From positions 1-14,048 of the forward strand of contig JAHBMJ010003002.1 of the NCBI GenBank assembly GCA_018398765.1: a stretch of DNA of 14,048 bases, written 5' to 3'. The position numbers and the translations under genes were made by a program. Each line of letters begins with the position of its first letter. The first letter of the stretch is position 1. This document shows positions 1-9,425 of this stretch, piece after piece. Origin of the DNA: Chromera velia. Taxonomy: Eukaryota; Sar; Chromeraceae. The notes under the pieces are model-generated. The model worked only from the letters and a program-made list of their open reading frames with translations. It searched no databases and had not been told where the DNA came from.

Positions 1-2050
1 CCCCCCCCCCACCCGCCCCTGCCAGGCCCGCCCCCATACCCACCAGGGGGCCCGCCCCCGTACCCACCTCCTCCATACCCCCCGGGAGGCCCTCCATAGC
101 CTCCTCTGCCGTACCCCCCTCCACCATACCCGCCTCCCCTACCCTCGAACCGCCCATCTCTGTCCCTGTCGAACCGACGAGGACCATCGAACCTGTCTCT
201 GTCAAATCTGCAGATTGAGAGACCCACAGTGGATCCTTTATTTTTTCCCCTCTTTTCTTCTGTTCATGTGTACACCAAAGACAGTTTTCCTTTCTCTCCT
301 TTTCTTCATGAACACAGACAGACAGACAGACAGAGATCCAGGGGGGGGGGGGGGTCATGAAGAAGACGCTGTCCCTTTTTATACGCCCACAGATAGATTC
401 AACGGGCACCGAAGAAACCCTGCAAAACTAAAGTGCGCGCGTGTGTGGTAAAGATTGAAAGACGCCACGCGGCCACTCCAACTGATACAAGCACGCCACA
501 GGTGAAAACGGCTCCCCTTTCCTCTCTCCCTCCCTCTCTCGCATGCACCCACCTGTCACCGAACCCGCCAGGAGGACCAAAGCCCCCCCTTCCGCCTCGA
601 GGAGGGAAGTCCCGCGGCTCGCGGGTCCTCCTGGGCTCAGCTGCGCGTACCTGTGCGTGCAGAGGAGGGGGAACGGCGGGTCCACACACACCCATGCATA
701 CACATACATGGGAACGGAAGGCGAAAAAAGAAGCACGAAAGAAAAGTCAGGCGATCGACCAAGTCAGGGTATCTACCGCACATGGGCCCTTCCAGGTTTC
801 ACCTTACAGCCTCGTATCGCTTCTTGTTTGTTACTCACCACACAACCAAAAAAGGACCGAACCAACTGACTAAATCATTCACCCCCCCGACCGACCTCCA
901 GAGTCACCCCCTCCAACTTGAGACCGTCACCCCCGACGTCCACAATGTGACGGAGACACGCTCTGCAGTGCTCAATCTGCACAAACAAGCAGTGAAAGAG
1001 AGAAACAAGGAGCAACGCAATCGAGATTCTAATCGCAGACGCACGTTCTAACAGAATTAGTGGTCGAGTGGTGTCCCGACCGTACTTCACGAGCGTGGAC
1101 AGCCTCTGTGGTCTGATTTGCACAAAGTCCATTCGGGTCTCTGTTTGTAGTCGTTCTGTCAAGACGTCTTCCTGCCGTTTTTCTTTCTTTGAGTGATCCA
1201 GCTCTTCTTTTCCATTAAAAAAGAAAGAATGAGAAGCTAAAGAAACAATGACTAACCTCTGCGAAAGTGACGAAGCCATACCCTCGCAGCTGGCCGGCTG
1301 CACATAACACTCAGGCAAGCGGAGACAGGCTCTTTCTTGCGGCTTTTCCTGTTTCCAGGAAGGCACACAAAAGACAAAAGACACACACGAGTACAGAGAA
1401 AGAAAGGAAAGGGAGAGGGGGGGGCGATCACATTCCTGACAATTGTCCTTTCTGCGTCCTGCTCTGGTCACCAAAGAAAACCTGCGGCGTGCGAGCCCTG
1501 CATCCCATCAACGACCCTCTTCCTTCCCTTCACTGACTGTGTTCTCTCAAGATCGCCACCTCATCTACAGTTCCGAATTGGGAAAAGAGCTCCTTCAGGG
1601 ACTCTGCACGGACAGCGACAAACGGACAGACAGACACACAGACAAGAAAATCAAGAACACTGAGAGACAGGGCTGGGGAGACAGACAGTGGGTGCCTTCT
1701 TGTTGCGTTTGGTCAAGTAGCTGCGCATGCGGCAACAAAATAAGGGGGGGCAGCAAAGAACACACAGAAGAGAGTAAAGGGAGAACGAACCAGAGGAAAA
1801 AGAGTAAGGAAAGAAACCAGGGACGAACAGTGACAACAGACCTACAGGTGGCCAGAAAGACAGACCGACAATATATTTCTTTCCTTCTTTCTTTCTTTCT
1901 TTCTTTCTTGCTTGCTTTTTTCTTGCTTTCTTTTCTTTCTTTCTCTTTCTTTCTTGCTTTCTTTCCTGCTTTCTTTCTTTCTTTCTTTCTTTTCTTTCTT
2001 TCTCTTTCTTTCTTTCTTGCTTTTTTTCTTGCTTTCTTTCTTTCTTTCTT

Positions 2051-2094
<44 letters not shown>

Positions 2095-2118
2095 GCTTGC
2101 TTGCTTTTTTTCTTGCTT

Positions 2119-2172
<54 letters not shown>

Positions 2173-4903
2173 GCTTGCTTGCTTTTTTTCTTGCTTTCTT
2201 TCTTTCTTTCTTTGTTCCTTTCTTTCTTTCTTGCTTGCTTGCTTTTTTTCTTGCTTTCTTTCTTTCTTTCTTTTTACTCCGTCTCTTCATGTGTTGAGAG
2301 AGGTTGACGATCTGACTTTCTTTTTGGTTTCTTGCTCTTTTTCTTCAAAAGACAAAGAGACAGACAGAGGAACTTCCTGACCCTCGGTGTGGACCTCTTT
2401 GATTCCTCCCACAAAGAGCTTCTTTGTTGTGGATTCCGTCAGTGAGATCTCTTTCTTTTTTTCCTCTTCGACCTCGAACTGCACACTCACAACACAATAG
2501 AAGAGAGGAGAAGAGCATAGAAGAAAGCAAGAGAGACGCATGGATCAGGCAGACACAGATGCCGACGGCAAACAATCCCAGGATGACACCCCCCAACTAA
2601 TGCGTTCTCCAACAAAGTCGCACTCAGACCAACAATCAGCAAAGCAGCCAGTCAGTCAGCATGCAATGAACAACTTTCGCTCTATCTCAGGACAAGTGAA
2701 GCAGATCAGGCCCGACTCTGCTTCCCTCCCCCCCCCACTCACGTCTCCCTCACCTTTCGACCATTGAGCGTGTGACTGCGACCGAAGATTTCCTTTCTCT
2801 TCGAGTCGTCTTCTAGAGTGACGAACCCGAAACCTCTGCAGATGCGCACGCAGGCAGGCAGACATCAGTCAAATAAGATAAGGTCAGATGAGGGCGGCAG
2901 GTGGCAGCTCGGTAGAAAGACACTGAGAGATCCTTAGATCTTCACGCAGCACAACTTCAAAGAGTCACACGGCCTACCGAAAGCACACTTGTGACACACA
3001 AGGCAGGTAGCTTAACGGACAGGCTTCACTCCCCTCTCCCTCTCTGTGACTCTGTCCGTCAATCAAGTTGATATCTAATCGTCTCTACCGCATTCCTCTC
3101 TCAAAAAATCCGCGCTGTCCTTTTCATCGCTTCCATCTCACTAAGACAACTCCACTATTGCCCGTGTTCAGCTCACAAATAATTTTCTTTCAAAGTATCT
3201 CCCTGTCAATACTGAATCCACTCAGCTGGATAACCAGTCAGCGATTTCGGCAGTCGATGCCTCAGCACAACGGCAACACTTTCACATACGATTCAGATTC
3301 TTGTGCTGACCTGTTACGGGGCGGCTGAGCCTGGTAGTCCATGATCAGCTGGACCTCTTTGACGCCTCCGAACTCCTCTGAGAAGTACTTTCTCACATCT
3401 TCTGCAATGACGCGTGGGAGTGGAAGAGGGAAAGGGGAAGCGAGCGAGCATATGAAAGGAAGGCTACGAACGACGCAGTTGACACAAGTACACAACGCAG
3501 AAAGTTTTTGAAAATGAGGGGCGAGACACGGAAAACCGGGGGGCACCGTCGGCTGAAAGAGTGACTGCGTGAAACGTGCGAAAGGGACAGGGTGAGAGAA
3601 GAGAGCATAGGAGGAAGAATGGAGAAGAGGGGCTGAACACAGAAAACACCGGAGAGGAATGCAGAGGTCATTGGAAGAGGGTTGTTCTCTGCAGGCACAA
3701 AAGATGCGCTAGGAGACACGGGAGGGCTTCTTTCGCGGCGCTCCCCTTCTCGGCCGCAGCCTTGCTCTCACACCCTTCCTCTCTCTCTCTCTTTCTCTCG
3801 CGCTGTCTCATTCCACTGAATCCGAAGTTGCGTGCCACTTTTTTTGTGGAGAAAAGAATGCGCACGCGCCCCTCCTCTCTCAGCGTTTCTTTCTCCGGCC
3901 CTCCCCCCCTTCCGTTCTCTCACTGGACCCCGCCAATAACGCCGCTCTCTCTTTCCGTGCACACTCGACGAGCCACACAACCTCTTTTTTTTTCCTTTCC
4001 ATGCGCGCATGACACTATGACTTTAGCACGGGCCGCCATCTCAGCACAACAAAAATCCGATGCCTCCTTCCTTGCATGCCAGCATGCCAACACGCCGCGT
4101 GAACGTTCTACCATGCGAGCATGTCAACACGCCGTGTGAACCTTCTACCATGCCAGCATGCCAACACGCCGCGAGAATCTTCTACCATGCCAGCATGATG
4201 GGACGGAGCATGCTCGATCGGTCGGTCGAGTCGGACAGGCAGGCATCAGTCAAGCGCTTTCATGCTTTCATGATCGATCGAGAAAGGTGAGCAGCTACTT
4301 GCCCTGATTCACTTCTCCAGACAAGCCGCCAACGAAGAACTTGCTGCACGGAAGGAAGAAAAAAAAAGACAAGGCAACAGGCAAGCATGCTTCATGGAGC
4401 TATTCATTCCTCATAGACCACCTGCAGACACAGCCAGCAGGTATTCCGTTCTGCGTACGTTACATACCGACAGAACCAGAACAGCAAGAACGATGGCGCA
4501 GACAGAGTCAGCCAACTGACAAGGGTCGCTTCGCAGGAGGGGCCCCCTCCGGCGGGGCGGGTGGGGCTGCCGGGGCCTCAGTCTCCGCCGTTCCCATTTC
4601 TCCTCCTTCTCCTTCCTTCTCCGTGCCGTTGGGGTGCGCGATTCCGTTCTCGCCTTCTGCTTCTGCCATCATCGTTTTGTCGCCCCCAGCCTCAGCTTCT
4701 TTTTCCTCTTCTGCCTCTTCCTTGTTTTCCTCCACCCCTCCGAACCCGCTCTCACCACCAAGAGAGTCCTGGTGACGAAAGTCCCCGTCTTCAGTGCCTC
4801 CCATGCCACGCGGGGTTTCTGTGTCTCCCTGCTCGTGGTGTTCCTGCTCGGCCTCCGCATGGAGATCTGCAGCCGCGGGGGAAGTGCCTTCCTCTGCAGA
4901 CAT
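1..4903 (-). CDS. hnRNP-like RNA-binding protein: acidic N-terminus, two RRMs, RGG/GGY tail (3'-partial, 10 exons)
   Basis: Exons, in gene order on the minus strand: 4903-4521, 4343-4303, 3401-3311, 2835-2754, 2478-2382, 1603-1538, 1297-1257, 976-896, 650-553, and 207-1 (runs off the window). All nine junction phases agree, giving about 395 visible residues. Residues 1-127 are Glu/Ala/Gly-rich and acidic. RRM1 (about 129-205) has RNP2 FFVGGL at 130-135 and RNP1 RGFGFVTL at 172-179. RRM2 (about 218-297) has RNP2 LFVGGI at 220-225 and RNP1 RGYGFVTF at 258-265. From about 300 the chain is RGG, GGF, RFDRDR and GGYGG repeats. This order is that of hnRNP A/B, DAZAP1 and Musashi-type proteins, which bind single-stranded RNA in splicing, export or translation. 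The start ATG at 4903 has an AAAATG context, and no other in-frame ATG lies upstream in that exon. The exact orthologue and the C-terminus cannot be given. Domain identity is very secure; the weakest splice is donor 895 (GTCGGT). Confidence 0.87.
312..354. repeat. GACA microsatellite followed by a G14 run
   Basis: ACAGACAGACAGA-type repeats occupy about 312-334, and a run of 14 G fills 341-354. Both are inside intron 9 (552-208) of the RRM gene. The G run is a likely site of sequencing or length error but does not affect the coding model. Confidence 0.85.
1876..2275. repeat. 400-nt homopyrimidine (CTTT/CT) tract in intron 5 of the RRM gene
   Basis: The plus strand has no A over 400 nt; the only purines are isolated G in CTTGC steps and one TTTGTTCC. 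The coding strand is therefore purine-rich GAAA/GA. A nested unit, CTTGCTTGCTTGC followed by T7 and CTTGC, begins at 2092, 2170 and 2230, with a shorter relative near 1908. CT dinucleotide runs separate the early copies. The tract lies within intron 5 (2381-1604), between the two halves of RRM2. Long open frames across it on both strands are artefacts of the repeat. Confidence 0.95.
3402..4302 (-). other. Intron 2 of the RRM gene, GC-AG type
   Basis: This 901-nt intron lies between the RNP2 half of RRM1 (exon 4343-4303) and the following helix (exon 3401-3311). The exon ends in CAGG and the intron starts GCAAGT, the typical strong consensus of GC-AG introns; it ends TTGCAG. The nearby GT (GTAGCT, five bases further in) would put the next exon out of frame, so the GC donor is required to join VNQ to EDVRKYF. 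The intron holds the 37-bp minisatellite at 4075-4197. Confidence 0.75.
4075..4197. repeat. 37-bp minisatellite, 3.3 copies, GCATG-rich
   Basis: Three adjacent 37-bp units (4075-4111, 4112-4148, 4149-4185) and a 12-bp partial unit (4186-4197) each begin CATGCCAGCATGCCAACACG or a variant and end with TTCTAC. Units differ by a few substitutions. The tract lies in intron 2 of the RRM gene. GCATGC cores of the kind bound by apicomplexan AP2 factors recur in it, but no function is shown. Confidence 0.9.
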
Positions 4904-5706
4904 TTTCTCGCTTTGCGGGCTTGACGCGCGTCGGTCCAAAAACGTGGGAAAGCACTCTTGCCGGTCGAAAACCCTGTCAGCAGACCAGCTTTTGAATCCG
5001 CAAAGGATCAACAGAGGCCTTCACGTAGCCCTGAAACAGGATTGCACAATCACAGGCGCAAGAGTGTTCTTCGCAAGAACGCACAAAAGAGTGTCGTCTC
5101 CAGAAAAAAAACCGATCACCAAAACAGACCTTGAGATCAAAAAGTCTCGTGCACGACGAGGCAACTTTCAAAGGCTCTGGAAAGTCTAAAGTGGCACACT
5201 TGTCGCTAACATTTTCCGCAGCTTTCCAACTACTTCCTGCCTGAAATTTTCGAGTCCGACGACAGAATCCGCCTAGCTGAAAGTTGTGGCGAGATCGCGT
5301 GCATGGCGAGTCTGATTTTGTTCATGCAGCCGTCTCCCAGGCCAGCACAACAGTACTTTTCGGGACCGTGCGCCCATCGTGCGCTCGCTGCAAGTCAGCT
5401 ATAGTGACCGTCTATATACATCCGCGTCTACACCGCGTGAATTTAATTGAATTTATTCCATAAGCAAAAAGAAAATTAAGGACAACCCGGACAAGCTGAG
5501 AATCATTCATTGCTGCCATTCACTGTCTCTTCACTTCTTCCCACTGCATGCCCGTTAGGCAGCCGTATGCTGTATTGATTTGTTTCGCTGCCTGCCTGTG
5601 CAGACTAGAACCGCGAAAGCCTCGCTGACGGAGTACTCAACCTTTTCCAGAAATAAATCCACCGACCGGCGCAAGCAAGGTTGAACGAAGAGAGTCCCTT
5701 TATAAA
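4904..5706. promoter_or_regulatory. Divergent upstream region between the RRM gene and the maspardin gene
   Basis: About 800 nt separate two head-to-head start codons (4903 minus, 5707 plus), so the region must hold both 5' UTRs and probably both promoters. No conserved reading frame is seen. A TGCATGC heptamer lies at 5545-5551, about 155 nt before the maspardin ATG; such motifs occur in Toxoplasma promoters and are bound by ApiAP2 factors in apicomplexans. An AT-rich segment lies at about 5410-5475. The TATAAAA at 5701-5707 overlaps the maspardin ATG and so cannot be its TATA box. Transcription starts cannot be placed. Confidence 0.5.
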
Positions 5707-7036
5707 ATGGGAGGACAGGACACTGCGAATCCGAATGCGAATCTCCAGAAGGAACTCCAGAGATTCAGGCAGACATACCCTCTGCAGAGGATCAGCATCC
5801 CCAAGTCAGTCGTGTCTGCTGTTGTTCGTTTATCTCAGCCATACCTCAATATCTTCCTCTTCTCCTTTCACAACTCCCATGCGGGTCCGATTTGTTTTTT
5901 CCCTTCATTCTGCTCAACAGTTGAGAGTCTGATCGTTCCATCGATAATGTTTTTGGCTGCAGATCCGACTTGGTGTTCTCGTACTTTGCCCTCGGGCCGA
6001 AGAGCGCCTGTCCTCTGGTGCTGATCCCAGGGACAGCAGGCACAGCTGCGAGCTTCTTTCGGCTCCTAGAGACGTTAGCAGAGAAAGGATACTCTGTCGT
6101 GGCATGCCAGCCTCCGCCCTTCTTTAGTGTGCATGAGTGGGTGAGGGGACTCGACGCCTTCCTGGAAATGCTGAAGGTGGACAGTGCCCACATTTTGGGG
6201 GCTTCTCTAGGTGTGTTCAATGGCAGAGGGGCGGAGGGTGGGAAGGGCAAGTGAGCGGTTCATGGAGAAAGTTTTCATTTTTTGCAGAAGTGACGTCGAT
6301 GTTTCAGGTGTTTTTTTTTTCTCTTCGCTGTTTTCCTGTGAGGGTGGGGACAAAAAAAAAATAGAAAGGAGAACAATCATGATTGGAGGGGTTCTCAAAC
6401 ATCTGGAATGCATACATGATTCATGGAGAGGTTGAAAGTTGTAGTGCTATTCCGCTAGTCAACAGGCCTGCTTGATATTATGCGTATGTTCCCCTTCTTT
6501 CCGGTGCCTTCCGCTTTTTCCGCCTCTCTGCAGGCGGTTACCTGTCTCAGCACTTTGCGGCCTCGTTCCCTTCTCGGGTCCGCTCGCTGATCCTCTGTAA
6601 TTCCTTTTGCAGGTCCGTTTTTTTTTTGCTTCTCTTTTCCTTTCTGTTATCAATTCTAAAGAGCAGGTCCGTTTGAACTTCCTCATTCCCGTGCTACATT
6701 CCTCTGTGCCTTCCTTCCGCCCTTGTGTGCTTCCTTCTTTCCGTTAATCGATCCACGGATCAGGGTTCCAGGTTGCGTGTATCTATCTGCCTTTTTTCAC
6801 CGGTATTGTTGATGGCTGAGCATCCACCCTGACGTTTCCGTTCTTCGAGCAGACAGACAACAAAAGCGAAAAGCAAAGAGGGGGGGGAAAGGAAAAGAAA
6901 AAGTAAGAGAAACTCACTGAAAAGAAAAAAAAAAACGAGCAGGCAGGCAGGCATCCCAAGATGAAAAGTCTTTACACTGCTCGTCAACTTGAACTTTTTT
7001 GTTTGGTCAAGGACCTGTCTCTCTGTGTCTCTCTCT

Positions 7037-7079
<43 letters not shown>

Positions 7080-9389
7080 TGCTGTGTGTCTGTGACTCAC
7101 TAACTGACTGCATAAGTGTGTGACTTGACCGTTGCAGCACGAACCTCTTCAGTGAGAACGCGGCGTGTGTTCCCCTTCTCCGTCTGATTCCGCACTTCGT
7201 CCTGAAGGGAATCATTGCGGACTCCTTCCCGGCACCCCCTCTGGAGAAGAACGTCCACGCTTCTTATCGGTCAGTCAGTCGGGACAGGAATCCGAAGCAG
7301 TGCCTCTAGACACGCATCGGCGTCCGCCGTTCGTTTGAAGTTTTGAGCCTTTGCTTGCCAGTCTTGCGCACACGGGGCGAAAACAAGTCAGGAGGAGAGG
7401 AAAGAGGGCAGTCTCGCTCAATGCGAGCAGACGGACCATGCAACAACAAGCTTGTTTGCTCGCCTGGTCTGCAGACTGTCTGCGTGTTGTTTCTTCGCGC
7501 GGGGCAAAGGGACGAGACAGAATGCAGCAAAAGAGATGTGAAGGGGCTGCTTGATTCCTGTCGACGGAAAGCAAGAGAGTGAGAGAGTGAAGACAGGTAC
7601 ATGCAGAGAAGAAAATGGGAAAGATGAAAAAAAGTTTCATTGGAAAGAATCACGAAATGCTGAGTGCATTTGTGTTGAGAAAGTTTTTTCACACAAGATT
7701 TTTTTTTCGCCTCCGTGTGTGCGTTTGCAGGCTCTCTCTCATGCAGGTCAGCGGGGCCTGTTTTTTTCTTCTTCTTTCTGATATTTGTCGCTGCTGCTCA
7801 CTCTGTCGTGAACCTTGAAAGGATTGCAAACCAATTTGTCGAGTTTTCTGCCGCATCCTCGTGCAGCTTTCTTTTTCCGTTTCTATTCTTTCTTTCTTTC
7901 TTTCTTCCTTCCTTTCTTTCTCTCTCTTTCCTTCCTTTCTCTCTTTCTCTGTTTCTCTCTCTCTTTCCTTCCTTCCTTCCTGCTCTCAGCATGTGCTGTT
8001 TGGAAAGTCTGTCTGTTCTAATTCCCCCCTCTTTCTGCACAGCCGTGGATGGAACCTTTTCGTTTCTATCCATTCTCCCTGCATATTCTGCTCGTTTTTC
8101 GTCCAGTTCTGCGTGTCTCCCCGTTTTCCCTCCCGCATGCCCAATCCGTCTACATCATGGATGGATGCAGGTGGATGAACTCTCTCAAGCAGACCTGGCT
8201 TCCAGAATGACGTCAGTGGCCAGCAAGAAGGAACGAAAGAAGGGAATGGAGAAGAGGGTCCTTGCGTGTGTGCGGGCTTCTTGGTGTTCTTTTCAGATTT
8301 TCTTGCAGTCATTTTGAGGTTCTTGGGGGTGTGCGTGGGGTAGCAGGAAAGCTCTTCTGAGGAGTGGCGCCCTTTCATTTTTCTCCATCCAGCGACTGTC
8401 CAACAGATGACAGGGTGAGAGGGCAGGCCTTCGATTGTTCCTGCGCGAGCATCTGTGTGTGCGTGTGTATGTGCATGTGTGTCTGTGTCGTGTACGTGTG
8501 CGTACGAGCACGTGTGTGTATGTGTGAATTTGTGAGTGTTTGTGCAGATTGAATTGCACTCGGGACGCATGTGTGGCTCCCTCTCTCCCCCAGAGCTCAG
8601 TGACGATTCTCGAGACTGCAGACAGGGCCGCGGTGCCAGTGGAAGCCAGGGAGGAACTCAGACAGCGGTCAGGAATGAAGCCATCCAAGACGCGTGCGTA
8701 GATCATCCTTTGCGATGGTGCTAGGGACGATGAGGAATGCTGCTGTTTCTCGATATCTTCGACAATCAGAATGTTGTGGCCTGGCTAGAAGCTTGAGAGA
8801 GAAACCTCTGGCGGACTTTTTCACACGAGTTCTTTCTTGCGGCAGTAAGAAGCGTGAGGAATTTGGAGGCGGTGTGTGGTGCGTGTTTGATGGGAAATCA
8901 ATGACGTCCCCTTCCTGACAGATCCAGTCAAGTGGGGATCCAGTGGAACAATAAAAAAACGAGCAGAAATATACTGCTTGGGTTCGATCGACGCTCTTTG
9001 TCCTGTGCACGTCGGCACCAATATTTGCATTCTGCTCTCTGATATGTCTTGCCTTCTCTGTGTGTGTGCATGTATGTGCGCAGGTATCCCTTGGCAAAGG
9101 TTGCGACAATGAAACGGGGAGGCGACTTTCCCTTCTTGGCCTTTCCTGAAGAGACGGCGCTGTTTGTGGAGCTGCACCTTCGCAGACTGCAGGTCTGTGA
9201 GTTTGAGCTCTTGACTCAAAGAAACAGAAAGGCAAAGAGAAAGAAGAGTGGTTCCCCCCTTTTCTTCACCCTCTGTTCTTTCCACAAAGATAAAGACGAA
9301 AGATCCAGGTCTGCCCTCAACCTATGACTGTGTCTCGGTTCATAAAGACGGAGATTCAGGCCGGCAGGCGGGCAGCTACACAAATAAGT

Positions 9390-9425
<36 letters not shown>

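Noticed and set aside
1443-2307. Long open frames over the CTTT tract on both strands (Phe/Leu/Ser-rich or Lys/Arg/Glu-rich proteins)
   Set aside because: They are translations of a simple repeat inside an intron of a well-supported gene on the minus strand.
4904-5011. In-frame extension of the RRM protein upstream of 4903
   Set aside because: It begins at a TTG, not an ATG. The first in-frame ATG is at 4903, in an AAAATG context.
5701-5707. TATAAAA as a TATA box for the maspardin gene
   Set aside because: It overlaps the start codon, so it cannot direct a transcript that contains that ATG.
8398-8419. A 22-nt exon (after CCATCCAG, before GTGAGA) between maspardin exons 6 and 7
   Set aside because: It fits in phase but gives TDCPTDDR with an eight-residue gap against human maspardin. 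Starting exon 7 at 8548 (AC|A TTG AAT TGC) gives the conserved TLNC and a gap-free alignment.
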